Shown one piece after another: positions 17,617-25,717 of a stretch of DNA of 64,000 bases. Within the stretch, counting starts at the first letter, position 1. Every line of letters begins with the position of its first letter. A program made the position numbers and the translations under genes. Below the pieces are notes generated by a model that saw only the letters and a list, made by a program, of their open reading frames with translations, searched no databases and was not told the origin of the DNA. This DNA is from Halorubellus sp. JP-L1 (GTDB lineage Archaea > Halobacteriota > Halobacteria > Halobacteriales > Natrialbaceae). The stretch is from assembly GCF_011440375.1 (NCBI RefSeq), contig NZ_JAAOIR010000001.1, forward strand, positions 682,001-746,000, written 5' to 3'.

Positions 17617-17988
17617 TCAGTCGGCGTCTCTGGTCTCCTCGAGGACGTCGAGGAGGCGCCGTGCGCGCTCGGTGGCGGTGTAGTAGCGCCAGCGGCCCTC
17701 CTTTCGGCGGTCGAGGAGTCCGGCGGCGTGGAGCTTCGAGAGCGCCTGACTGACCGCGCCCTGGCTGACGCCGAGGGCGGGTTCCAGGTCGCATCCGCAG
17801 ACGCCGTCTGCGTCGGCGTCGGCGACCATCCGGAGCGCCTCGTATCGGGTGTCGTTCCCCAGCGCGGCGAGCGTCTGGACGTCCTCGGCGACCGCCTGCG
17901 TCGACGGCCGTTCTGCGACCGAACAGCAGTCGCTCGGGGCGTCGGTCTGGTCGTCCGTCGTCACGGTATCGGGTTCGTCCACATCCAT
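17617..17988 (-). CDS. ArsR/SmtB-family metal-responsive regulator
   Basis: The 123-residue winged-helix protein has LGNDTRYEALRMV at the start of the DNA-binding domain, the recognition helix SQGAVSQALSKLHAAGL and the wing RRKEGRWRYYTAT. Cys pairs DCC near the N-terminus (residues 21-22) and VCGCDL near 63-66 match ligand positions seen in ArsR/CadC/SmtB sensors for As(III), Cd, Pb or Zn. A double dyad just upstream of its start is the likely self-binding site, so autorepression released by metal is expected. The metal is not determined. Confidence 0.88.
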   Translation of the reverse strand: MDVDEPDTVTTDDQTDAPSDCCSVAERPSTQAVAEDVQTLAALGNDTRYEALRMVADADADGVCGCDLEPALGVSQGAVSQALSKLHAAGLLDRRKEGRWRYYTATERARRLLDVLEETRDAD

Positions 17989-17989
17989 T

Positions 17990-18020
17990 TTAGCACATTC
18001 TAATATTAGCGTGCGCTAAT
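17990..18020 (-). promoter_or_regulatory. double-dyad operator upstream of arsR
   Basis: TTAG-N6-CTAA (17990-18003) is followed directly by ATTAGC-GTGC-GCTAAT (18005-18020). The two palindromes occupy the region from 2 to 32 nt before the start codon, over the core promoter. This is the position and form expected for an ArsR operator. Confidence 0.65.
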
Positions 18021-18290
18021 GTAAAGGTTGGGGGTCGAAAGCGACCCGGTCGAACCCGATGCTCTCGAGGCGTTCGACGGACCTCTCGTGGTGGGCAGCG
18101 GACCGCTCAGCGGGTTCGAAAGAGGCCACGAATCGACGAACTCGACGAAATGGTCCATCCCGACAGTTCAAGACTGACCGACGACACTCGCGCCACACCC
18201 ACCATCGGGAACCGACACCGTCGACGCCACCGCCCGCATCCAGTCCAGCCCTCTCCCTAGCGCGCCGAGTTCGGCGTCACCGCCCCCCGC
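18021..18290. other. intergenic stretch between arsR and the 18291 gene
   Basis: The stretch contains GGGTCG-AAAG-CGACCC, a perfect 6-bp hairpin at 18032-18047. A 60-codon minus-strand frame (18016-18198) ends near it, but it shows no family resemblance and I do not call it. Confidence 0.4.
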
Positions 18291-18629
18291 TTACCGCAGG
18301 CCCCGCGCTAGCGCGCCGAACGTCGGCAGTCCGAATCCGGTCGCGATCGCGACGTTCCGCGGGAGCCCGAACCGGAGGAAGCCGCCGGCGGCGCCGGCGG
18401 CGGCCAGGTCGACGAGGAACACGGCGAGGACGACGCCGCCGAAGAGGACGCCGGCGAGCAGTCCCCGGGGGAGCGAGCGCTGGGGGAGGGCGACGAGCGC
18501 ACCGCCCGCGACGAGCCCGAGCGGATGGAGGGTCGCGAGCGCGACCCCGACGACGACCGCGAGCGCCGTCAACCCCACTCGTCGCGGGTTCGAGAGCGTC
18601 GCGCCGAGTTCCGTCGCGAGGTCCGTCAT
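18291..18629 (-). CDS. small integral membrane protein coupled to the Ntn-hydrolase gene
   Basis: The 112-residue protein is mostly hydrophobic, with about four transmembrane helices and a basic SNPRR near residue 15 that should face the cytoplasm. Its ATG overlaps the stop of the upstream exported acylase gene by 4 bp, so the two are translated together. I recognise no family. A role in anchoring, exporting or maturing the acylase is possible but unproven; it could also handle the product. Confidence 0.65.
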   Translation of the reverse strand: MTDLATELGATLSNPRRVGLTALAVVVGVALATLHPLGLVAGGALVALPQRSLPRGLLAGVLFGGVVLAVFLVDLAAAGAAGGFLRFGLPRNVAIATGFGLPTFGALARGLR

Positions 18630-21082
18630 TCGCCGTCGCCCTCCGTGAACTCCACGTCGACGTCGTCGGGAACGGCGAGCGAGAACTCGCGGAACTCGCC
18701 GGTCGCCCAGTCCTCGAGCTGGTCCGCGTAGTTGGCCGAGAGCGGGTCGCCGTCGTTCCCGCCGGGGAGGACGGCCGCCGCGTCCGGGGCGTCGTTGCCG
18801 ACGGGGACGACCTGCCGCCAGGAACTCCCGCGCATGGATTCCGGCCGGAAGTTGTTCACCGTCGTCGGCGACCCGTCCGTCGCGTACTCGGGATAGTTCA
18901 GGAACCCCTGATCGAAGGGATGCGTGAGCGCGGTCGTGCTGTAGTCGCCGTAGGTCTCGTACCCCGCCGCCTCGATGGCCTCGAGCGCGTCGCGGAGCGC
19001 TCGCGCCGCAACCACCCCTCGATCGGGGTCACTGCCGTCTTCGGGAACGAACCACTCGCTGTCTGCCGGGAGCCGGCCGAGCACCCAGTCGTTCGGCGTG
19101 TTCACGTCCAGGCCCGCGTCCTCGAACCGCGCGTCGAACACGCGCTCGCCGAGTTTCCGCGCCCAGAACGCGAACACGAGCGGTTCGCGCCGGTCGGTGC
19201 TCGTCTCGCCGTCCCACGCGAGCACGGCATCGAGTGCCTCGCGAGCGTCGCCCGCGACCTCGCTCCGGGCGTCCTCGAGGAGCGGTTCGAGGTGGTCGAC
19301 GCGACGGTCGACCGCGTCCAGCTGGAGGTCCCGGAGGAACTCGGCGGTCATCGGCTCGCCGCTGTCGGCGCGCTCGTCGAGGCGCTCGTAGATGCGCGCC
19401 CCGCGGAACGGCGGCGCGTACCCCTCCGAGAGGTAGTGCGCCGGGTCGTCGACGATCCGCTGGTTCGCCGTCGCGAGGTATCCCGGGTCGACGCTGTGGG
19501 GTTTCTCGTCGAACGGCACGACGTTCGCGGTCGCCCAGTCCGTCGCCGCGTACGGCTCGAAGCCCTCCCACTCGCCCTCCCGCGCGGACCCGTCGAACAC
19601 GCGAGTGCCCGCGACGGGGTTGCCGTCGGTCGTCCGGATCGGGACCTTGCCCGTCGTGTAGAAGAGCGTCCGTCCGTCGCGGTCCGCGTACACGAAGTTC
19701 TGGGTCGGCTCGTCGAACTTCGGGAGCGCGTCGAGGACGTCGTCGACGCCCGTCGACCGCCCGATCTCGTAGATGGACTCGACGGTCCGCGTCGCGGACA
19801 ACCCCGACCACTGGACGCCGACGCGACCGGTCGTCCCGGACAGCGAGTCCCCGTCGCTCCCACGCGAGAGCACCGCGCCGTGAACGCTCTTCTCGACCTG
19901 GACCGCGACGTCCTCGCCGTCCGCGACGGGAATCGTCTCCTCGCGCGTCAGGAACTCCCGCCACTCGTCGCCGTCCCGGTACTCGCGCCCGTCGTTCCGG
20001 GTCTCGTACGTGTAGAAGTCGATGACGTCGTAGCCGGTGTTCGTGAACCCCCACGCGCCGGCGTCGTTCCGACCGATGACGACGAACGGGACGCCCGGGA
20101 ACGTCACGCCGCGGACGTCGCGCTCTCCCTCGACGACGACGTGCTGCTCGTACCAGATCGGCGGCACCCGCAGGTCGAGGTGCGGGTCGTTCGCCAGCAC
20201 CGGATCCCCGGACGCCGTGTACTCCCCGCCGACGACCCACGAGTTCGAACCGATTCCCTCCGGCGGCTCGAACGCCTCCAGCCAGGACACGAGGCCGGGG
20301 TCGACGGGGTCGCCCGAACCCCCGGTCGCGGCGGAGATCGCTCGACCGTCCGTGCCGCCCGGCGGGTTCGGTTCGCGGTCGTCCGACCGCAGGATCGGCG
20401 CGTCGTGATTGCTCGCGTCCGGGAGCGGGTACAGCGCCTCCGCCGTCTCCCGGTCGAACGCGTCCCCGACCGCGGCCCTGCGGAGGGTCGCGAAGCTCCC
20501 CGTGAGCCCCCACGAGATCTGTTTCTGCGCGAGGATGGAGTCGACGGGCGTCCACGGGTCCGCGTCGTAGTCCAATAGCTCGAACTCGACGGGCCGCGCT
20601 GCGGTCTCGCGGTACGCGTTCACGCCCTCGGCGAACGCCTCGCTCGCCGGCGCGGTCGGCCCGTCGCTCGCGCGCTCCCACGTCACCTCGGCGGCCCGCG
20701 CGAAGTCCATCTGGCGGTTGAAACGGTCCGAGTTCACCGCCACGTCGCCGACCACCTCGGAGAGCGTCCCGCGCATCACCCGCCGCAGGAGGTCCATCTC
20801 GAACAACCGATCCGCCGCCTGTACGTACCCGACCGCGTAGTACGCTGCCCGCTCGTCCGCGGCGGTCACGTGCGGCACGCCACGGTCGTCGTACGCCACC
20901 GACGCCGGCCCGTACGGCGACTCGACATCGCCCTCGATAGCTCGCCCCTCGGCGTCCCAGAGCGACCCGGACAGCGGCGCGAAGTCCGCGAGCACCTCGC
21001 GCGCGTCCGACAGCGCCATCCCCCCGACGCCCGCTCCCAGCACCGCGGACAGGAGCGCACGCCGCGTCGTATCAGACGTCAC
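18626..21082 (-). CDS. exported penicillin acylase-family Ntn-hydrolase
   Basis: These enzymes hydrolyse amide bonds (beta-lactam side chains, N-acyl-homoserine lactones or other acyl amides) after self-cleavage exposes an N-terminal Ser. The 818-residue protein has a Tat-type signal (TTRRALLSAV and a hydrophobic run), an alpha-chain region with YYAVGYVQAADRLFEMDLLRR, and the cleavage site GSNSW with Ser about 279. The beta chain shows NDPHL and N-terminal-nucleophile family features to the end. GTG 21082 is preferred over GTG 21103 because the TATA-like AACTATTAG (21107-21116) predicts a leaderless start there. Substrate is unknown. Confidence 0.88.
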   Translation of the reverse strand: MTSDTTRRALLSAVLGAGVGGMALSDAREVLADFAPLSGSLWDAEGRAIEGDVESPYGPASVAYDDRGVPHVTAADERAAYYAVGYVQAADRLFEMDLLRRVMRGTLSEVVGDVAVNSDRFNRQMDFARAAEVTWERASDGPTAPASEAFAEGVNAYRETAARPVEFELLDYDADPWTPVDSILAQKQISWGLTGSFATLRRAAVGDAFDRETAEALYPLPDASNHDAPILRSDDREPNPPGGTDGRAISAATGGSGDPVDPGLVSWLEAFEPPEGIGSNSWVVGGEYTASGDPVLANDPHLDLRVPPIWYEQHVVVEGERDVRGVTFPGVPFVVIGRNDAGAWGFTNTGYDVIDFYTYETRNDGREYRDGDEWREFLTREETIPVADGEDVAVQVEKSVHGAVLSRGSDGDSLSGTTGRVGVQWSGLSATRTVESIYEIGRSTGVDDVLDALPKFDEPTQNFVYADRDGRTLFYTTGKVPIRTTDGNPVAGTRVFDGSAREGEWEGFEPYAATDWATANVVPFDEKPHSVDPGYLATANQRIVDDPAHYLSEGYAPPFRGARIYERLDERADSGEPMTAEFLRDLQLDAVDRRVDHLEPLLEDARSEVAGDAREALDAVLAWDGETSTDRREPLVFAFWARKLGERVFDARFEDAGLDVNTPNDWVLGRLPADSEWFVPEDGSDPDRGVVAARALRDALEAIEAAGYETYGDYSTTALTHPFDQGFLNYPEYATDGSPTTVNNFRPESMRGSSWRQVVPVGNDAPDAAAVLPGGNDGDPLSANYADQLEDWATGEFREFSLAVPDDVDVEFTEGDGE

Positions 21083-21219
21083 GGCGAGACGAAAACAGGC
21101 CACGCACTAATAGTTTCACCCGCACGTCGCGTGGGTGGCGGCCACGAGGCGACCGCTCGAAACCACCGACGCAGCCGCCGCTACCGAATCGAGAGAACGT
21201 CGAGAAGACGCGACGTGGC

Positions 21220-21684
21220 TTACTCGTACAGCCAGGTCTCGTCGTGGGCTTCGTACGAGAGGAGTTCGTCCTCGTCGAAGTGGATCGCGATCTCGCGTTC
21301 GTTCGCACCCTCGTCCTCGTGGTCTGCCGCGTGCACGACGTTCCGGCCGAGGTCGAGCGCGTAGTCACCGCGGATGGTGCCAGCGTCCGCCTCGAGCGGG
21401 TCGGTCGCACCGATCATCTGGCGCACCTGCCGCGTCGCGTCCTGGCCCTCCCAGACCATCGGGACGACGGGACCGCTCGTCACGAAGTCGACGAGGTCGT
21501 CGAAGAACGGCTTGTCGGTGTGCTCGGCGTAGTGCTCGTGAGCCGTCTCCTCGTCGAGGAGCTCCACCTTCATCCCGACGAGCTTCAGGCCACGGTCCTC
21601 CAGTCGGGAGATGACCGTCCCGACGAGCCCGCGCGCGAACGCGTCGGGCTTGACCATGACGAACGTCCGCTCGAGCTCGCTCAT
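21220..21684 (-). CDS. ndk: nucleoside diphosphate kinase
   Basis: Ndk balances NTP and dNTP pools by moving the gamma-phosphate through a phospho-histidine. The 154-residue protein has RTFVMVKPDAF near the N-terminus and the active-site GRNVVHAAD with His118. Length is normal. It is the last gene of the rpl7ae-rps28e-rpl24e operon, with its ATG overlapping the rpl24e stop by 4 bp. Confidence 0.97.
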   Translation of the reverse strand: MSELERTFVMVKPDAFARGLVGTVISRLEDRGLKLVGMKVELLDEETAHEHYAEHTDKPFFDDLVDFVTSGPVVPMVWEGQDATRQVRQMIGATDPLEADAGTIRGDYALDLGRNVVHAADHEDEGANEREIAIHFDEDELLSYEAHDETWLYE

Positions 21685-21887
21685 TCCTGGTCCTCCTCGC
21701 CCTGCCCCCCGTCGCGCTGACCCTCCTCCGTCCATTCGAGGTCGCGGGGTTCGCGGCCGAGGTCGGCGTTCTTCTCGCACTTCGCGCTACAGTAGTGGAT
21801 CGTCGAACCGTCGGTGCGGACGAACATCGTCCCGGTACCGGGCTCGATGTCGTCCCCACAGTAGTCACAGTCTCGAGTCTGCGGCAT
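21681..21887 (-). CDS. rpl24e: 50S ribosomal protein L24e
   Basis: The 68-residue zinc-ribbon protein begins [13 protein letters not shown]; the four zinc ligands are CDYC and, after HYC, SAKC. It sits on the large subunit. The C-terminal tail is acidic and Gln-rich, longer than the minimal family core. Its start shares one base with the rps28e stop (TAATG) and its stop overlaps ndk. Confidence 0.96.
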   Translation of the reverse strand: MPQTRDCDYCGDDIEPGTGTMFVRTDGSTIHYCSAKCEKNADLGREPRDLEWTEEGQRDGGQGEEDQE

Positions 21888-22111
21888 TATTGCCCTCCGA
21901 TGGAGTCGGCCTCGCGGGCGGTCTCTCGCAGCTGGAGAACGTCGCCTTCGCGGACCGGACCGAGGCAATTTCGCGTGATGATGCGACCCTGATTCTCGCC
22001 TTCGCGGATCCGGCACTTGACCTGCATGGCTTCACCGTGCATGCCGGTCTTGCCGACGATCTCGATAACTTCCGCGGGCGTGGAGCCGCTCTCTGTTTCT
22101 TCTGCGCTCAT
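21887..22111 (-). CDS. rps28e: 30S ribosomal protein S28e
   Basis: The 74-residue OB-fold protein has the family pattern [24 protein letters not shown] and [20 protein letters not shown]. It lies at the mRNA exit region of the small subunit. Spacing of 7 bp to rpl7ae and 1-bp overlap with rpl24e show a tight operon. Confidence 0.97.
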   Translation of the reverse strand: MSAEETESGSTPAEVIEIVGKTGMHGEAMQVKCRIREGENQGRIITRNCLGPVREGDVLQLRETAREADSIGGQ

Positions 22112-22118
22112 GGCCGGC

Positions 22119-22478
22119 TCAGAGGTCCTCGAGCTTCGAGGCGATGTCGTCGACCTGGTCCGAGGCGTCGCCGGCGTCGACGACGGCGGCGGCAGCGCTG
22201 CCGACCTCGAGGCCGGCGGCGTGCCCGACGTCGTCCTGGGTCTCCACGAACACGACCGGGATACCCTTCTCGTCGGCGAGCTCGGGGAGGTGCATGACGA
22301 TCTCCTCGGGCTGGACGTCCTCGGCCACGTACACGATGTCCGCGTTCCCGCGTTCGACGGCCTTGGTCGTCTCGTTCGTTCCTTTCTTTACGCTTCCTGT
22401 GTCTCGTGCGACCTCGAGCGCCTCGAGGGCGTCGTCCTGGAGGTCGACTGGGACTTCTTTGTTGACGTAGACTGGCAT
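22119..22478 (-). CDS. rpl7ae: 50S ribosomal protein L7Ae (K-turn binding)
   Basis: L7Ae binds kink-turns in 23S rRNA, in box C/D and H/ACA guide RNAs and in archaeal RNase P. The 119-residue protein shows [12 protein letters not shown], the RNA-contacting segment, and the hydrophobic [24 protein letters not shown] near the C-terminus. It is the first gene of the operon. Its mRNA leader is about 140 nt from the probable TATA box, which is unusually long for this genome and leaves room for self-regulation. Confidence 0.97.
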   Translation of the reverse strand: MPVYVNKEVPVDLQDDALEALEVARDTGSVKKGTNETTKAVERGNADIVYVAEDVQPEEIVMHLPELADEKGIPVVFVETQDDVGHAAGLEVGSAAAAVVDAGDASDQVDDIASKLEDL

Positions 22479-22828
22479 GGTTGTTCACCTGTTCTACGCG
22501 TGGGCTCGCGCTCCCCTGCCGTCGCGGACTCGATCGTCCGCTTGGGCCGGTCCAGCTGGGCGGTCCGGCCCTCGTCCTGTGAGGCTAGGAGCATCATCAA
22601 CCCCGCGTAGGGTGTACCTCGTGATTTGCTGGGCACACCTTATAAGGATGTTCAATCGTCGATTGCCGTGGGGCGCCCTCTCACGTTTCGAACGGGTGGT
22701 TCGTCCCGCGATTTCCCGGCCTCGTGCGGGTTGGTGGAGTGAGGGCTCGTTCGGGCTGGTGGGATGTGGCCTCGGGCGGGTGCGTGCGACGTGACGTTCT
22801 TCCGTGTTCGGCCCGGAGGGTGGCTTGA
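22479..22828. promoter_or_regulatory. divergent region with the rpl7ae promoter and leader
   Basis: CCTTATAAGG (22638-22647) is a palindromic TATA box that can serve the minus-strand ribosomal operon; a start near 22615 would give a leader of about 137 nt. The leader contains GCGGAC-GAUCGA-GUCCGC, a 6-bp stem whose loop has GA steps on both sides, and UUGAUGAUGC, close to a box C sequence. On the plus side, GGAGG at 22815 lies about 9 nt before the helicase ATG. Confidence 0.5.
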
Positions 22829-25702
22829 ATGAGGCCGCTTCCCCTGCTGGAGGCCGTGACGGACGTCGACGTCGACGCGGTGGACGTCGACGACGCGGAG
22901 GTGCTGGCGTCGCTGTCGCCGTCGGTCAGGCAGTGGTGGGTCGAGGAGTTCGGCGAGTTCGTCCCGGAGAACGGCGGGTTCTTCACGCCGCCGCAGAAGG
23001 AGGCGATCCCGCTGGTGAGGGACGAGGAGAACGCGCTGGTGTGTGCGCCGACGGGGAGCGGGAAGACGCTCGCGTCGTTCACGGCGATCATCGACGCGCT
23101 TTTCGAACGCGAGCGAGAGCGCGAGGAGGGCCTGGAGAACTCGGTGTACTGCCTGTACGTGTCGCCGCTGAAGTCCCTCGCGAACGACATCCACCGGAAC
23201 CTCGCGGAGCCACTGGCGGGCATCACGAGCATCGCCGAGGAGCGCGGGGAGGACGTCGGCGAGATACGCCACGCGATCCGGCACGGGGACACGAGCAGTA
23301 GCGACCGCCAGAAGATGCTGGGCGAGACGCCGCACATCCTGAACACGACGCCGGAGACGCTCGCGATCCTCCTGAACTCGCCGAAGTTCCGCGAGAAGCT
23401 CCGCACCGTGGAGTACGTCGTCGTGGACGAGATTCACTCGCTCGCGGAATCCAAGCGCGGGACGCACCTGTCGGTGAGCCTGGAGCGACTCGAAGCGCTC
23501 GCGGACGGGTCGCCGACGCGCATCGGGTGTTCGGCGACGATCGAGCCCCTGAGCCAGATGGCGAAGTTCCTCGTCGGGTACGAGCCCGTCGACGGCGCTG
23601 CCGTCGACAGCGACGCGGGCGACGGCGAGAACGGTGGCGACGCAGGCGACGGCGAGAGCGGTGGCGACGCGGACGACGGCGAGAGCGATGGCGGGTCCGG
23701 TCTCGTCGGCGAGCGCGTGCCGCGGGACTACGAGATCGTGGACGCGCGGTTCGCGCGCGAGTTCGACCTGGAACTGGAGTGTCCGACGGACGACCTCGTG
23801 CATACGCCGCGGGACGTCGTGACGGGCGAGTTCTACGCGTCGCTGCACGAGCACGTGCAGTCGAGCACGAACACACTCGTGTTCACGAACACGCGCTCGG
23901 GCGCCGAGCGCGTCCTGCACAACCTCCGGGAGCGCTACGACGAGTACGACGAGGGGAACTCGGCGTGCCACCACGGCAGCCTCTCGAAGGACGTCCGCCA
24001 GGAGGTCGAGCGCAAGCTCAAAGAGGGCGAGCTGGACGTGGTGACGTCCTCGACGAGCCTGGAGCTGGGGATCGACATGCCGCACGTCGACCTCGTGGTG
24101 CAGGTCGGGAGTCCGAAGTCGGTCGCGGCGATGCTCCAGCGCGTCGGGCGCGCCGGGCATCGCGTCGGGGAGACCGTGAAAGGTCGCGTCGTGGCGCTCG
24201 ACCGGGACGAACTCGTCGAGTGCGCGGTTATGTTGAAGAAGGCGATGGAGGGATTCGTCGACTCCGTGAACGTCCCCGAGCGGTGCCAGGACGTCGCCGC
24301 CCAGCACGTGTACGGGATGGCGATCGCCGAGATCCGCCCGGAGGCGGATATCCGGCGCGTCCTCCAGGGCGCGTATCCGTACCGGCACTACGGCGACGAC
24401 GAGTGGGAGCAACTGATGCGGTACCTCACCGCGGACTACGGCGGGCTGGAGGAGAAGAACGTGTACGCGAAGGTGTGGCGGGACGAGAACGACGAGCCCG
24501 GCGGTGAGCACCACTACGACGACTACGAGCCGGGTACGCCCCTGATGGGCAAGCGCGGCCGGCTCGCGCGGGTCATCTACATGACGAACATCGGGACGAT
24601 CCCGGACTCGTTCGCGTGCGACGTCTTCACGCGGTCGAGCGACGAGTGGGTGGGGCAACTCGACGAGTCGTACCTTGACACGCTGGACTCGGGGGACGTG
24701 TTCGTGCTCGGCGGGTCGAACTTCGAGTACCGGTACCGGCGCGGGTCGAAGGTGTACGTCGATCCTACTGCCTCCTCCCCGACGGTGCCGTCGTGGTTCA
24801 GCGAGCGACTGCCGCTCGCGTACGACCTGGGCTGCGAGGTGCTCGCGTTCCAGGAGACGCTGCTGGAGAAGTACGAGCGTGGCGGGCCGCCCGCGGTCCG
24901 GCACTGGCTGCGGGAGATGCCGATCGACGAGAACGCGGTGCGCGCGCTCGGTCGGATGTACGACGAGCAGGTCCGGTACGCGGGCGCGGAGAGCGTGAGC
25001 ACGCCGAATCGGCTCGCGATCGAGGAGGCGAAGGACCGGGACGCCTACGAGCGCCACTACTACGTGCACTCGAACTACGGGCGGCGGTTCAACGACGGCT
25101 TCTCGCGGCTGCTCGCGTACCGCGTCGCCCAGGAGACGAACGCGAACGTGACGGTCGCGGTCGCGGACGACGGATTCACGCTGAAGATGCCGCTGAACCG
25201 CAAGGTCGACCTCGTCGGGATCGTCGAGAGCCTCGACCCGGATTCGGTGCGGTCGACGCTCCGGGACGCGGTCGGTGGGACGGACCTCCTCCAGCGGTAC
25301 TTCCGCATCGACGCGACGCGCTCGCTGATGATTCTCAAGCGCTACAAGGGCTACGAGAAGTCCGCGAAGCAACAGCAGGTCTCGAGCGAGATGCTGCTCG
25401 GGTTCGCGGAGGACCTGAACGATTTCGCGGTGATCGAGGAGACGTACCGCGAGATACTGGAGGACAAGCTCCACGTGGCGGGCATCGAGGCGTTCGCGCG
25501 CGGCGTCCTGGAGGGCGACGTCGAGGTGTCGCACGTGCGGGTGGATTCGCCGTCGCCGCGCGCGTTCGGGCTGGCGACGCTGATGGCGAGCGACGTCGTG
25601 CTCGCGGAGGACGAGTCCGCGGTCCTCCAGGAGTTCCACGAGCGCGTCGTCGAGGACATCGAGGGCGAGGACGGGGCGACGGAGCCGACCGCAGGCCGGT
25701 AG
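22829..25702 (+). CDS. Lhr-family DEAD/DEAH superfamily 2 helicase
   Basis: The 957-residue protein has Walker A APTGSGKT (about 72-79), motif Ia YVSPLKSL, DEIH (about 198), SAT (GCSAT), and motif VI HRVG/QRVGRAGHR, followed by the winged-helix and Lhr core region. Lhr helicases unwind DNA-RNA hybrids and branched DNA with 3'-5' polarity and act in repair. Between the two RecA domains sits an acidic insert of three DAGDGE/SGG repeats (about 23610-23700). The C-terminus is shorter than bacterial Lhr, like archaeal aLhr proteins. A 995-codon frame opposite it is a shadow. Confidence 0.9.
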   Translation: MRPLPLLEAVTDVDVDAVDVDDAEVLASLSPSVRQWWVEEFGEFVPENGGFFTPPQKEAIPLVRDEENALVCAPTGSGKTLASFTAIIDALFEREREREEGLENSVYCLYVSPLKSLANDIHRNLAEPLAGITSIAEERGEDVGEIRHAIRHGDTSSSDRQKMLGETPHILNTTPETLAILLNSPKFREKLRTVEYVVVDEIHSLAESKRGTHLSVSLERLEALADGSPTRIGCSATIEPLSQMAKFLVGYEPVDGAAVDSDAGDGENGGDAGDGESGGDADDGESDGGSGLVGERVPRDYEIVDARFAREFDLELECPTDDLVHTPRDVVTGEFYASLHEHVQSSTNTLVFTNTRSGAERVLHNLRERYDEYDEGNSACHHGSLSKDVRQEVERKLKEGELDVVTSSTSLELGIDMPHVDLVVQVGSPKSVAAMLQRVGRAGHRVGETVKGRVVALDRDELVECAVMLKKAMEGFVDSVNVPERCQDVAAQHVYGMAIAEIRPEADIRRVLQGAYPYRHYGDDEWEQLMRYLTADYGGLEEKNVYAKVWRDENDEPGGEHHYDDYEPGTPLMGKRGRLARVIYMTNIGTIPDSFACDVFTRSSDEWVGQLDESYLDTLDSGDVFVLGGSNFEYRYRRGSKVYVDPTASSPTVPSWFSERLPLAYDLGCEVLAFQETLLEKYERGGPPAVRHWLREMPIDENAVRALGRMYDEQVRYAGAESVSTPNRLAIEEAKDRDAYERHYYVHSNYGRRFNDGFSRLLAYRVAQETNANVTVAVADDGFTLKMPLNRKVDLVGIVESLDPDSVRSTLRDAVGGTDLLQRYFRIDATRSLMILKRYKGYEKSAKQQQVSSEMLLGFAEDLNDFAVIEETYREILEDKLHVAGIEAFARGVLEGDVEVSHVRVDSPSPRAFGLATLMASDVVLAEDESAVLQEFHERVVEDIEGEDGATEPTAGR
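23610..23702 (+). repeat. 27-bp coding repeat inside the Lhr helicase
   Basis: GGCGACGCRGGCGACGGCGAG-type units repeat about three times and encode Gly-Asp-Glu-rich DAGDGESGG blocks. The repeat lies between motor domains, where an unstructured linker is tolerated. Confidence 0.8.
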
Positions 25703-25717
25703 CGGGCCCCGAACGGG

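Noticed and set aside
18016-18198. 60-codon minus frame upstream of arsR
   Set aside because: No promoter, no resemblance, and it overlaps the putative operator; too weak to call.
22652-25639. 995-codon open frame on the minus strand opposite the Lhr-type helicase
   Set aside because: Its product is Arg/Val/His-rich with no domain and mirrors the codon pattern of the real gene on the other strand; high G+C keeps antisense frames open.
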